DNA of 64,000 bases, taken from contig NZ_CP013373.1 in the NCBI RefSeq assembly GCF_001522585.2, forward strand, positions 682,001 to 746,000, written 5' to 3'. Source of the DNA: Burkholderia sp. NRF60-BP8. GTDB lineage: Bacteria; Pseudomonadota; Gammaproteobacteria; Burkholderiales; Burkholderiaceae. The notes beneath the pieces were generated by a model. It ran no database searches. It was not told the origin of the DNA and was given only the letters and a program-made list of their open reading frames with translations. The position numbers were made by a program, and so were the translations under genes. The stretch's first letter is position 1. Each line of letters begins with the position of its first letter. Positions 21,682 through 30,097 of this stretch are shown here, piece after piece.

Positions 21682-23175
21682 TCAGAAGCGCGGCAGGTCG
21701 GGGTGCGGCAGCAACCCGCCGCGCACGTGCTGGCGCCCGTATTCGGCGCAGCGCGCGCGGGTCGGGATGCCCTTGTCCGGGTTCAGCAGCCCGGCCGGAT
21801 CGAATGCGCGCTTGACCGCGAAGAACGCATCGCGCTCCTGCGGCGAGAACTGCACGCACATCGAATTGAGCTTTTCGATACCGACGCCGTGCTCGCCCGT
21901 CACGCTGCCGCCGAATTCCACGCAGCATTCGAGGATCTCCGCGCCGAACTGCTCGGCGCGGTGCAGCTCGTCCGGATCGTTCGCGTTGTAGAGGATCAGC
22001 GGATGCATGTTGCCGTCGCCCGCATGGAACACGTTGATGCAGCGCAGCCCGTAGCGCGTCTCGAGCTGCTCGATGCGCGCGAGCAGCGGGCCGATCGCGC
22101 GGCGCGGCACGGTGCCGTCCATGCAGTAGTAATCGGCGGAAATGCGGCCGGCGGCCGGGAACGCGTTCTTGCGGCCGGACCAGAAGCGCAGCCGTTCGCT
22201 TTCGTTGCGCGACACCTGGATGCGCGTCGCGCCGTGTTCGCGCAGCACGGCCGTCATCCGCACGATTTCCTCGGCGACTTCTTCGGGCGTGCCGTCCGAT
22301 TCGCACAGCAGGATCGCCTTCGCGTCGAGGTCGTAGCCCGCGTGCGTGAACGCCTCGACGGCTTGCGTCGCCGGCTTGTCCATCATCTCGAGCCCGGCCG
22401 GGATGATGCCCGACGCGATGATCGCCGCGACGGCCTCGCCGCCCTTGACGACGTCGTCGAAACTCGCCATCACGAGCTGCGCGGTCTGCGGCTTCGGGAT
22501 CAGTCGCACCGTGACCTCGGTGACGATCGCGAACATCCCTTCGCTGCCGATCATCACGGCAAGCAGGTCGAGGCCCGGCATGTCGAGTGCGAGCGAGCCG
22601 AACTCGACGATCTCGCCGTCGATCGTCACCGCGCGCACGCGCATCACGTTGTGCACGGTCAGCCCGTATTTCAGGCAGTGGACGCCGCCGGAATTTTCCG
22701 CGACGTTGCCGCCGATCGTGCAGGCGATCTGCGACGACGGGTCGGGTGCGTAATACAGGCCGTACGGCGCGGCCGCTTCCGAGATCGCGAGGTTGCGCAC
22801 GCCGGGCTGCACGGTCGCCGTGCGTGCGTACGGGTCGACTTCGACGATGCGCGTGAAGCGCGCGAGCGACAGCACGACGCCGAGCGCGATCGGCAGCGCG
22901 CCGCCCGACAGGCTGGTGCCGGCGCCGCGCGGCACGATCGGCACTTCCATGCGGCGGCAGATCTGCACGATCCGCTGCACCTGCGACTCCGTCTCGGGCA
23001 ACGCGACCGCGAGCGGCAGCCGGCGGTACGCGGACAGGCCGTCGCATTCGTACGGCGCCGTGTCCTCGTCGCGGTACAGCAGGCAGTGCGTCGGCAGCAC
23101 GGCCATCAGCGCCTGCACGACTTCGCGCTGGCGCTGCGCGCGTGCGGCGCTCGACAGTTCGACGGGAGCGTTCAT
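21682..23175 (-). CDS. glcD: Glycolate oxidase FAD-linked subunit GlcD
   Basis: GlcD is the catalytic flavoprotein of glycolate dehydrogenase, which oxidises glycolate to glyoxylate. The 497-residue protein has an FAD_binding_4 domain (PIVPRGAGTSLSGGALPIA, GGNVAENSGG) and an FAD-oxidase C-terminal domain with FHAGDGNMHPLILY and GEHGVGIEKLN. Length agrees with E. coli GlcD (499). It lies between a second GlcD-like oxidase upstream and glcE-glcF downstream. Confidence 0.96.
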   Translation of the reverse strand: MNAPVELSSAARAQRQREVVQALMAVLPTHCLLYRDEDTAPYECDGLSAYRRLPLAVALPETESQVQRIVQICRRMEVPIVPRGAGTSLSGGALPIALGVVLSLARFTRIVEVDPYARTATVQPGVRNLAISEAAAPYGLYYAPDPSSQIACTIGGNVAENSGGVHCLKYGLTVHNVMRVRAVTIDGEIVEFGSLALDMPGLDLLAVMIGSEGMFAIVTEVTVRLIPKPQTAQLVMASFDDVVKGGEAVAAIIASGIIPAGLEMMDKPATQAVEAFTHAGYDLDAKAILLCESDGTPEEVAEEIVRMTAVLREHGATRIQVSRNESERLRFWSGRKNAFPAAGRISADYYCMDGTVPRRAIGPLLARIEQLETRYGLRCINVFHAGDGNMHPLILYNANDPDELHRAEQFGAEILECCVEFGGSVTGEHGVGIEKLNSMCVQFSPQERDAFFAVKRAFDPAGLLNPDKGIPTRARCAEYGRQHVRGGLLPHPDLPRF

Positions 23176-23212
23176 GAGGTCTCCTGCGTGGGCGCGGCGT
23201 CGCGCCGCCGTG

Positions 23213-24646
23213 TCAGCACGTGAAAATCTTGCCCGGATTCATCAGGTTGCGCGGATCGAGCGCGAGCTTGATCGCGCGCATCGTGTCGATGGCGTTGTCG
23301 CCGTGCTCCTTCGGCAGGAAGCGCATCTTGTGCAGCCCGACGCCGTGCTCGCCCGTGCAGGTGCCGCCCAGGCGCAGCGCGCGCTCGACGATCCGGTCGT
23401 TGATGCGTTCGGCTTCGGCGAGTTCCTCGGGCTTGTCGGGATCGATCAGGATCGCGACGTGGAAATTGCCGTCGCCGACGTGCCCGACGATCGGGCAGGG
23501 CAGCGACGACGCGCGCAGGTCGAGCTCGGTTTCCTCGACGCACGCGGCGAGCTGCGAGATCGGCACGCACACGTCGGTCGTCACCGCGCGGCAACCGGGC
23601 TTCAACTGCAGCATCGCGAAGTACGCGTTGTGGCGCGCGGACCAGAGCCGCGTGCGATCCTCGGGGCGCGTCGCCCATTCGAAGCCCTGGCCGGAATGCT
23701 GGCCGGCGAGCGCCTGCACAAGTTCGGCCTGTTCCTTCACGCCGGCGTCGGTGCCGTGGAATTCGAAGAACAGCGTCGGCGCTTCGGTCAGCGTCAGGTT
23801 CGAGTGACGGTTGATCGAGCGCACCGCGAGCGCGTCGACGAATTCGACGCGCGCGATCGGCACGCCGATCTGGATCGTCTCGATCACCGTGCGGACCGCG
23901 TCGCCCATCGTCGGGAACGTGCAGATCGCGGCCGACACGGCCTCGGGCAGCGGATGCAGGCGCAGCGTGATCTCGGTGATCACGCCGAGCGTGCCTTCGG
24001 ACCCGACGAACAGCCGCGTGAGGTCGTAGCCGGCCGACGACTTGCGCGCGCGCGAGCCGGTTTTCACCACGCGGCCGTCCGCGAGCACCGCGCTCAGGCC
24101 GAGCACGTTCTCGCGCATCGTGCCGTAGCGCACGGCGTTGGTGCCCGACGCGCGGGTCGCGGTCATCCCGCCGATGCTCGCGTCGGCGCCCGGATCGATC
24201 GGGAAGAACAGGCCGGTGTCGCGCAACGCTTCGTTGAGCGCCTTGCGGGTGATACCCGGCTCGACCGTCACCGTGAGATCTTCGGCGTTGATCGACAGCA
24301 CGCGGTTCATGTCCGACAGGTCGAGCGACACGCCGCCGCGCACCGCGAGCAGGTGGCCTTCGAGCGACGAGCCGGCGCCGTACGGGATCAGCGGCACGCC
24401 GTAGAGCGAGCACAGCGACACGACTTCGCGCACGTCGTCGGTGCTGCGCGCGAACACGACGGCGTCGGGCAGTTGCGGATCGAACGGGGATTCGTCGCGG
24501 CCGTGATGGGCGCGAACCGCGTCGGCGGTCGACACGCGCTCGCCGAAAGCGGCGCGCAGCGCATCGAGCATGGCGGGGGGCAGCGGGCGGCGCGTGGCGG
24601 CCGGCGGGGCAGGGTGATTCACGAATGTCTCCTGACTACTTTTCAT
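23213..24646 (-). CDS. Second FAD-linked oxidase, D-lactate dehydrogenase/GlcD-like
   Basis: This is a cytosolic or membrane-peripheral flavoprotein of the same two-domain family as GlcD. The 477-residue protein has IPYGAGSSLEGHLLAVRGG in the FAD domain and HVGDGNFHVAILIDP and CTGEHGVGLHKMRFLP in the C-terminal domain. The wording of these motifs is closer to cytochrome-type D-lactate dehydrogenases than to GlcD. It starts the minus-strand series, 37 bases before glcD, and may feed D-lactate or another 2-hydroxyacid into the same electron path. The substrate is not provable from sequence. Confidence 0.88.
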   Translation of the reverse strand: MKSSQETFVNHPAPPAATRRPLPPAMLDALRAAFGERVSTADAVRAHHGRDESPFDPQLPDAVVFARSTDDVREVVSLCSLYGVPLIPYGAGSSLEGHLLAVRGGVSLDLSDMNRVLSINAEDLTVTVEPGITRKALNEALRDTGLFFPIDPGADASIGGMTATRASGTNAVRYGTMRENVLGLSAVLADGRVVKTGSRARKSSAGYDLTRLFVGSEGTLGVITEITLRLHPLPEAVSAAICTFPTMGDAVRTVIETIQIGVPIARVEFVDALAVRSINRHSNLTLTEAPTLFFEFHGTDAGVKEQAELVQALAGQHSGQGFEWATRPEDRTRLWSARHNAYFAMLQLKPGCRAVTTDVCVPISQLAACVEETELDLRASSLPCPIVGHVGDGNFHVAILIDPDKPEELAEAERINDRIVERALRLGGTCTGEHGVGLHKMRFLPKEHGDNAIDTMRAIKLALDPRNLMNPGKIFTC

Positions 24647-24758
24647 GCTGTCGGCTCATTCTACGCTGTAACGTCCGCTGCGCCTGCCGCCGCGGGCTGC
24701 GATAATCGCGTTCCAGCCAACCGGGCCGCGTGGCGGCCGCGCACGAGAGGACATTCGC

Positions 24759-25310
24759 ATGGGCAACCGCTTGAGCAAGATCGCGACGCGCACGGGCGAC
24801 GACGGTACCACCGGGCTGGGCGACGGGCGGCGCATCGGCAAGGACGACGCGCGGATCGCCGCGATCGGCGACGTCGACGAACTGAACTCGAATCTCGGCG
24901 TGCTGCTGGCCGAGCCGTTGCCGGACGACGTGCGCACGGCGCTCGTCACGATCCAGCACGACCTGTTCGATCTCGGCGGCGAGCTGTGCATTCCCGGCCA
25001 CACGGTGCTCGACGATACGCATCTCGCGCGCCTCGACCGGTGGCTCGCCGACTACAACGCGACGCTGCCGCCGCTGAAGGAATTCATCCTGCCGGCCGGC
25101 TCGCGCGCCGCATCGCTCGCGCACGTCTGCCGAACCGTGTGCCGCCGCGCGGAGCGCTCGATCGTCGCGCTCGGGCGCGGCGACGCGCTCAACGATGCCC
25201 CGCGGCGGTACGTGAACCGGCTGTCCGACCTGCTGTTCGTGCTGGCGCGCGTGCTGAACCGCGCCGGCGGCGGCGCCGACGTGCTGTGGGAGCGCGGGCG
25301 CGTCCGCTAG
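24759..25310 (+). CDS. PduO-type cob(I)alamin adenosyltransferase
   Basis: The enzyme transfers the adenosyl group of ATP to cob(I)alamin, giving coenzyme B12. The 183-residue all-helical protein has the N-terminal ATP loop RTGDDGTTGLGDGRRIGKDDAR, the conserved GDVDELNSNLGVL and the C-terminal RTVCRRAERSIVAL. It is the PduO/MMAB type, unrelated to CobA. A GATAAT hexamer at 24701-24706 could be its -10 element. No cobalamin riboswitch is visible upstream, and the gene stands alone, divergent from the FAD oxidase. Confidence 0.93.
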   Translation: MGNRLSKIATRTGDDGTTGLGDGRRIGKDDARIAAIGDVDELNSNLGVLLAEPLPDDVRTALVTIQHDLFDLGGELCIPGHTVLDDTHLARLDRWLADYNATLPPLKEFILPAGSRAASLAHVCRTVCRRAERSIVALGRGDALNDAPRRYVNRLSDLLFVLARVLNRAGGGADVLWERGRVR

Positions 25311-25363
25311 CGCGCCGCCACGTTTTTGCGCGCTGCGACAATTTGTCCGGCGGGCGTTCGTTT

Positions 25364-25392
25364 TTAAACATGTATTGTATGAGCATGTTTAA
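25364..25392 (+). promoter_or_regulatory. 9-bp inverted repeat in the hmp promoter, candidate NsrR operator
   Basis: TTAAACATG (25364-25372) and CATGTTTAA (25384-25392) form a perfect inverted repeat with an 11-base spacer in an AT-rich patch. The right arm ends one base before the GGAG of hmp. The arm sequence and overall span resemble NsrR operators, which repress hmp until nitric oxide is present. Binding is inferred. No nsrR gene is in the window. Confidence 0.6.
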
Positions 25393-25404
25393 CGGAGAAC
25401 GCAC

Positions 25405-26613
25405 ATGACCCACCTCACCGCTGACCAGATGGCCCGTGTGAAGGCCACGGCCCCCGTCCTCGCCGAGCACGGCGCGACGATCACGAAGCATTTCTATCAG
25501 CGCATGTTCGCGCGTCATCCGGAACTGAAGAACCTGTTCAACCAGACGCACCAGAAGACCGGCAGCCAGCCCGAAACGCTCGCGAAGGCCGTTTATGCGT
25601 ATGCGGCCAACATCGACAACCTCGGCGCGCTCGGCGGCGCGGTGGCGCGCATCTCGCACAAGCACGCGAGCCTGAACATTCGCCCCGAGCACTACCCGAT
25701 CGTCGGCGAGAACCTGCTTGCGTCGATCGTCGAAGTGCTCGGCGACGCGGTCGATGCCGCCACGCTCGAAGCGTGGCGCGTCGCGTACGGCCAGCTCGCG
25801 CAGATCATGATCGGCGCCGAGGCCGATCTGTACGCGAACGCCGCGTGGAGCGGCTTCCGTCCGTTCAAGGTCGCGCGCAAGGTGCGCGAAAGCGACGAGA
25901 TCACGTCGTTCTACCTGACGCCCGCCGACGGCGGCGCGGCGCCGACGTTCGAGCCGGGCCAGTACCTCACCGTGAAGCGCTTCATCGGCGATCTCGGCGT
26001 CGACCAGCCGCGCCAGTACAGCCTGTCCGATGCGCCGCACGGCAAGTGGCTGCGCATCTCGGTGAAGCGCGAGGCCGGCAAGGCCGAAGCGATCCCGGCC
26101 GGCAAGGTATCGACGCTGATGCACGACGGCGTGGAAGAGGGTGCGATCGTCGAGGTGACCGCACCGATGGGCGACTTCTCGCTGAAGCGCGACGCGGATA
26201 CGCCGGTCGTGCTGATCTCGGGCGGGGTCGGCATCACGCCGATGATGTCGATGGCATCGACGCTGATCGCCGAAGGCAGCAAGCGCGATGTGCGATTCAT
26301 CCACGCATGCCGTTCGGGCGCGGTGCACGCATTCCGCGACTGGCTGAACGACGCGGCGCGCGAGCACGCGAACGTGAAGCGCACGGTGCTGTACGAACGG
26401 GTCGGCCCGAACGACCGCGCCGGTGTCGATCACGATCTCGAAGGGCGCCTGACGCCGGAACGCGTGCAGCAGTACGCGCTGGTGCCGGACGCCGACTACT
26501 ACGTCTGCGGGCCGGTCGCGTTCATGAAGGCGCAGCGCGACGCGCTTGTCGCGCTCGGCGTCGCGCCGGAACGCGTGAATACCGAGATCTTCGGGTCGGG
26601 TGCGCTCGAGTGA
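25405..26613 (+). CDS. hmp: Flavohaemoglobin, nitric oxide dioxygenase
   Basis: Hmp converts nitric oxide to nitrate using O2 and NAD(P)H in the cytosol. The 402-residue protein has a globin domain (1-138) with proximal haem ligand H85 (ISHKHASL) and distal Tyr31. A ferredoxin-reductase FAD domain (about 150-260, RQYSLSD) and an NAD domain (about 265-402, ISGGVGITPMMSM and YYVCGPVAFMK) follow. Domain order and length match E. coli Hmp (396). GGAG lies eight bases before the ATG. Regulation by nitric oxide through the inverted repeat just upstream is likely. Confidence 0.97.
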   Translation: MTHLTADQMARVKATAPVLAEHGATITKHFYQRMFARHPELKNLFNQTHQKTGSQPETLAKAVYAYAANIDNLGALGGAVARISHKHASLNIRPEHYPIVGENLLASIVEVLGDAVDAATLEAWRVAYGQLAQIMIGAEADLYANAAWSGFRPFKVARKVRESDEITSFYLTPADGGAAPTFEPGQYLTVKRFIGDLGVDQPRQYSLSDAPHGKWLRISVKREAGKAEAIPAGKVSTLMHDGVEEGAIVEVTAPMGDFSLKRDADTPVVLISGGVGITPMMSMASTLIAEGSKRDVRFIHACRSGAVHAFRDWLNDAAREHANVKRTVLYERVGPNDRAGVDHDLEGRLTPERVQQYALVPDADYYVCGPVAFMKAQRDALVALGVAPERVNTEIFGSGALE

Positions 26614-26680
26614 GGATCCAACGGCCGGTTTCGGCCCACGCAACGCCGCTCAGAGCGCGATTGCGTATCGAGCAGCAGCT

Positions 26681-26950
26681 TTACGGCGCGAGTTCCTGGT
26701 CCGCGCTGGCATCGAAGTCGGCAGCGATCGATTCGTCGCCCGCATTGAATGCCTCGACGCCGGTCGGGATGTTCGATCCGGCAAGCAGCTGACGCGCCGC
26801 GCCGATCCGCTTCGGCGCGGCGTAAGGCACGATTCGGGCGACCGGATGGCCATTGCGGGCGATCACGATTTCGGATTCGCGCCCCAATTCGAGCGCTTCG
26901 ACGAGGCTTGAAAGCCGCAACTTGGCGTCGTGCATGTTGACGGTCGGCAT
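26681..26950 (-). CDS. Orphan Phd/YefM-type antitoxin
   Basis: This is a predicted antitoxin and autorepressor of a type II toxin-antitoxin system. From the ATG at 26950 the product is 89 residues. Its N-terminal half (MPTVNMHDAKLRLSSLVEAL, then EIVIARNGHPVARIVPY) has the typical Phd fold pattern. The C-terminal half is acidic and probably disordered, the part that normally neutralises the toxin. No toxin is present. The 67 bases downstream on the same strand lead directly into the end of the convergent hmp gene, and aroG lies upstream. An ATG at 27007 would add 19 residues without family similarity. Confidence 0.82.
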   Translation of the reverse strand: MPTVNMHDAKLRLSSLVEALELGRESEIVIARNGHPVARIVPYAAPKRIGAARQLLAGSNIPTGVEAFNAGDESIAADFDASADQELAP

Positions 26951-27032
26951 GGTCGCTTCTCTGGTCAGCCAGCCAATGTTCGCTGGTCTAGCGGAATGAC
27001 ACGCCAACCGCAGGCTGGCCGCATGGCCAATG

Positions 27033-27069
27033 CGCCGGCAGGCTGCGCCATACGGTCAGCCTGCCGGCG
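27033..27069 (-). terminator. 13-bp perfect hairpin directly after aroG
   Basis: CGCCGGCAGGCTG (27033-27045) and CAGCCTGCCGGCG (27057-27069) pair perfectly around an 11-base loop, four bases past the aroG stop codon. No T-run follows on the minus strand, so it may act as a weak terminator or a 3'-end stabiliser between aroG and the antitoxin gene. Confidence 0.6.
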
Positions 27070-27073
27070 TCGT

Positions 27074-28147
27074 TCAGTTGCCGCTGCCGCGCGCGACCCG
27101 GCGCGCCTTCACGGCTTGCGCGAGGCCTTCGAGCACCTTCACGCTATCGTCCCACGCGATGCACGCGTCGGTGATGCTCTGACCGTAGGTCAGCGCGCAG
27201 CCTTCCTTCAGGTCCTGGCGACCCTCGACGAGGTGCGACTCGATCATCACGCCGACGATGCGTTCGTCGCCGGCCGCGATCTGGCGGCCGATGTCGGCGC
27301 ACACGGGGATCTGGTTCTCGTGCTTCTTCGAGCTGTTCGCGTGGCTCGCGTCGATCATCAGGCGCGCGGCGAGGCCGGCCTTGCCGATGTCCGCGCAGGC
27401 GGCGTTCACGCTGTCCGCGTCGTAGTTCGGCGTCTTGCCGCCGCGCAGGATCACGTGGCAATCCTCGTTGCCGGCCGTCGACACGATCGCCGAATGGCCG
27501 CCCTTCGTCACCGACAGGAAATGATGCGGCTGCGACGCGGCCTTGATCGCGTCGACCGCGATCTTCACGTTGCCGTCGGTGCCGTTCTTGAAGCCGACCG
27601 GGCACGACAGCCCCGACGCGAGCTCGCGGTGCACCTGCGACTCGGTCGTGCGCGCGCCGATCGCGCCCCACGAGATCAGGTCGGCGATGTACTGCGGGCT
27701 GATCATGTCGAGGTATTCGGTCGCGGCCGGCAGCCCCATTTCGTTGATCTGCAGCAGCAGCTCGCGCGCGGTGCGCAGCCCTTCGTTGATCTTGAAGCTG
27801 TTGTCGAGGTGCGGATCGTTGATGAGCCCCTTCCAGCCGACCGTCGTGCGCGGTTTCTCGAAGTACACGCGCATCACGATTTCCAGTTCGCCGTTGAAAC
27901 GCTCGCGCTCCTTCACGAGCCGCCCCGCGTATTCGATCGCCGCCTTCGTGTCGTGGATCGAGCACGGCCCGATCACGACGATCAGCCGGTCGTCCATCCC
28001 GTGCAGGATGCGGTGCATCGACTGGCGCGAGTGGTAGATCAGCTCGGACGCGGCTTCGGAGCACGCGAATTCGCGGATCAGGTGGGCGGGCGGCGTCAGT
28101 TCCTTGAGTTCGCGAATGCGGACGTCGTCGGTGTTGTGCGGGGGCAT
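27074..28147 (-). CDS. aroG: 3-deoxy-7-phosphoheptulonate (DAHP) synthase, class I
   Basis: The enzyme condenses phosphoenolpyruvate with erythrose 4-phosphate, the first step of the shikimate pathway. The 357-residue protein has the family motifs LIVVIGPCSIHD, RVYFEKPRTTVGWKG, GARTTESQVHRELASG, VGFKNGTDG and IDASHANSSKKHENQ. The metal-binding Cys and His residues are in GPCSIHD and SHANS. It resembles the AroF/AroG type, which is usually feedback-inhibited by one aromatic amino acid; which one is not readable here. AGGAG lies seven bases before the ATG. Confidence 0.96.
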   Translation of the reverse strand: MPPHNTDDVRIRELKELTPPAHLIREFACSEAASELIYHSRQSMHRILHGMDDRLIVVIGPCSIHDTKAAIEYAGRLVKERERFNGELEIVMRVYFEKPRTTVGWKGLINDPHLDNSFKINEGLRTARELLLQINEMGLPAATEYLDMISPQYIADLISWGAIGARTTESQVHRELASGLSCPVGFKNGTDGNVKIAVDAIKAASQPHHFLSVTKGGHSAIVSTAGNEDCHVILRGGKTPNYDADSVNAACADIGKAGLAARLMIDASHANSSKKHENQIPVCADIGRQIAAGDERIVGVMIESHLVEGRQDLKEGCALTYGQSITDACIAWDDSVKVLEGLAQAVKARRVARGSGN

Positions 28148-28277
28148 GCTGTTTCTCCTGGTTTTCCGGGGCGCCGTTCGGTCAGTGCGCGTGCGGCGGA
28201 TTCATCGATTCGGGCAATTCGGTGGTGTCGGTCGGGGCCGCGGGACCGCTGCGGCGACGACCGGCTGGCGAAGGGCG

Positions 28278-28312
28278 AAAAAAAACCGCCGGGTTCGCCG
28301 GCGGTTTTTTCG
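28278..28312. terminator. Bidirectional rho-independent terminator
   Basis: AACCGCCGG and CCGGCGGTT pair around a five-base loop (28284-28306), with an A-run on the left and six T residues on the right. It lies 234 bases past the tldD stop, so it may serve as a back-up terminator protecting the aroG promoter from read-through. Confidence 0.8.
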
Positions 28313-28492
28313 GGAATTTCGGTTGCGCTTCACGCGCCATCAACCCTCTCGATCCGCCAGCGGTCTGAGATACCAAAAAAAGTAAAAGTAAAACTTGGCG
28401 GACATGACGGAAATTCGGCTCGTCAAAAAAGTTGATTCGGAATTTATACCCCGTCCCTGGACGGCTGGCAACCGGGAATCGTCAAAAATGCG

Positions 28493-28530
28493 GACAATCC
28501 GCGCGTTTTGGTCAAAAAGCGCGGATTGTC
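28493..28530 (-). terminator. Long hairpin terminator after tldD
   Basis: GACAATCCGCGC (28493-28504) and GCGCGGATTGTC (28519-28530) pair perfectly. The loop itself contains complementary TTTT and AAAA tracts that could extend the stem. On the minus strand a short T5 run follows. It begins 15 bases after the tldD stop. Confidence 0.7.
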
Positions 28531-28545
28531 TGCACCGCGATGCGG

Positions 28546-30012
28546 TTATGCCGTACCGCCGACCGTCATCTTGTCGATCCGCAGGGTCGGCTGGCCGACG
28601 CCGACCGGCACGCTCTGGCCTTCCTTGCCGCACACGCCGACGCCCGTGTCGAGCGACATGTCGTTGCCGATCATGCTCACGTACTTCAGCGATTCCGGGC
28701 CGCTGCCGATCAGCGTCGCGCCCTTCACCGGGTAGGTGATCTTGCCGTTCTCGATCATGTACGCCTCGGACGCCGAGAACACGAACTTGCCGTTCGTGAT
28801 GTCGACCTGGCCGCCGCCGAAGTTCACCGCGTACAGGCCGTTCTTCACCGACGCGATGATTTCCTGCGGATCCTTGTCGCCGTTCAGCATGTAGGTGTTC
28901 GTCATGCGCGGCATCGGCAGCGCCGCGTACGACTCGCGCCGCGCGTTGCCCGTGACCGGCATCTTCATCAGGCGCGCGTTCAGCGTGTCCTGGATGTAGC
29001 CCTTCAGGATGCCGTCCTCGATCAGCGTCGTGCACTGCGTCGGGTTGCCTTCGTCGTCGATGTTCAGCGAGCCGCGGCGGTTCGGCAGCGTGCCGTCGTC
29101 GACGACGGTCACGCCCTTCGCGGCGACCTGCTCGCCGATCCGGCCCGCGAACGCGGACGAGCCCTTGCGGTTGAAGTCACCCTCGAGGCCATGGCCGATC
29201 GCCTCGTGCAGCAGCACGCCCGGCCAGCCCGGCCCGAGCACGACCGTCATCGCGCCGGCCGGCGCGGGGCGGGCATCGAGGTTGACGAGCGCCGCGTGCA
29301 CGGCGTCGTCGACGTAGCGCGACAACACTTCGTCGGTGAAGTAGCCGTAGTCGAAGCGGCCGCCGCCACCGCCCGAGCCGATTTCGCGGCGGCCGTTCTG
29401 TTCGGCGATCACCGTGACCGACACGCGCACGAGCGGCCGGATGTCGGCCGCGAGCGCGCCGTCGCTGCGCGCGACCAGCACGACGTCGTATTCGCCGGCG
29501 AGCCCGGCCATCACCTGCGTGACGCGCGGGTCGCGCCCGCGCGCCATCTGCTCGATGCGTTCGAGCAGCTTGACCTTGGCCGTCGCGTCGAGCGACGCGA
29601 GCGGGTCGGACGGCAGGTACAGGTCGCGGCCCGAGATGCCCGTCAGCGACGTGGCTGCCCTGATCTTCTGGCGGCCGCCGCCGGCCGCCGCGATGGCCTT
29701 GGTCGCGGCGGCGGCTTGCGCGATCGCTTCGGGCGACAGGTCGTCCGAATACGCGAACGCGGTGCGATCGCCCGCGACCGCGCGCACGCCGACGCCCTGG
29801 TCGATGCTGAAGCTGCCCGACTTGACGATGCCTTCCTCGAGGCTCCACGCTTCGCTGCGGGTCGCCTGGAAGTACAGGTCCGCGTAGTCGACGCGATGCG
29901 TGAAGATGTCGGCGATCGTGCGCGTGAGCAGGCTTTCGTCGAGGCCGTACGGCGTGAGCAGGATGTCCTTCGCCAGCGCGAGGTTGCGGATGCCGGGTTC
30001 GATGATGTTCAT
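28546..30012 (-). CDS. tldD: Metalloprotease TldD
   Basis: TldD is the zinc protease subunit of the TldD-TldE complex, which degrades unfolded peptides and matures modified peptides. From ATG 30012 (MNIIEPGIRNLALAK) it is 488 residues. The catalytic zinc motif HEAIGHGLEGD is present (HExxxH), with the conserved C-terminal TNTYMLNGD and GNDMSLDTGVGVCGKEGQ blocks. An ATG seven codons upstream is possible. No tldE/pmbA is in the window. The order yhdP, amidase, tldD recalls the yhdP-tldD neighbourhood of E. coli. Confidence 0.95.
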   Translation of the reverse strand: MNIIEPGIRNLALAKDILLTPYGLDESLLTRTIADIFTHRVDYADLYFQATRSEAWSLEEGIVKSGSFSIDQGVGVRAVAGDRTAFAYSDDLSPEAIAQAAAATKAIAAAGGGRQKIRAATSLTGISGRDLYLPSDPLASLDATAKVKLLERIEQMARGRDPRVTQVMAGLAGEYDVVLVARSDGALAADIRPLVRVSVTVIAEQNGRREIGSGGGGGRFDYGYFTDEVLSRYVDDAVHAALVNLDARPAPAGAMTVVLGPGWPGVLLHEAIGHGLEGDFNRKGSSAFAGRIGEQVAAKGVTVVDDGTLPNRRGSLNIDDEGNPTQCTTLIEDGILKGYIQDTLNARLMKMPVTGNARRESYAALPMPRMTNTYMLNGDKDPQEIIASVKNGLYAVNFGGGQVDITNGKFVFSASEAYMIENGKITYPVKGATLIGSGPESLKYVSMIGNDMSLDTGVGVCGKEGQSVPVGVGQPTLRIDKMTVGGTA

Positions 30013-30097
30013 GCGGATATCGGGAGTTCTCAAAAAGTTGTCGGGTGCTGCCGTGCAGACGGGTGGGCCGCACGGCGTGTCAAGCGGTGCGGCGGAT

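Larger units (their letters stand above)
28148..28545. other. Intergenic region between aroG and tldD
   Basis: This 398-base stretch holds no convincing gene. It contains two terminator-like hairpins listed separately (28278-28312 and 28493-28530). Its middle part (about 28370-28450) is A-rich, far from the local composition, and likely includes the aroG promoter. The octamer GTCAAAAA occurs three times between 28420 and 28520. Confidence 0.8.

Noticed and set aside
24647..24758. Possible cobalamin riboswitch before the adenosyltransferase gene
   Set aside because: The interval is only 112 bases and shows none of the expected B12-box sequence.
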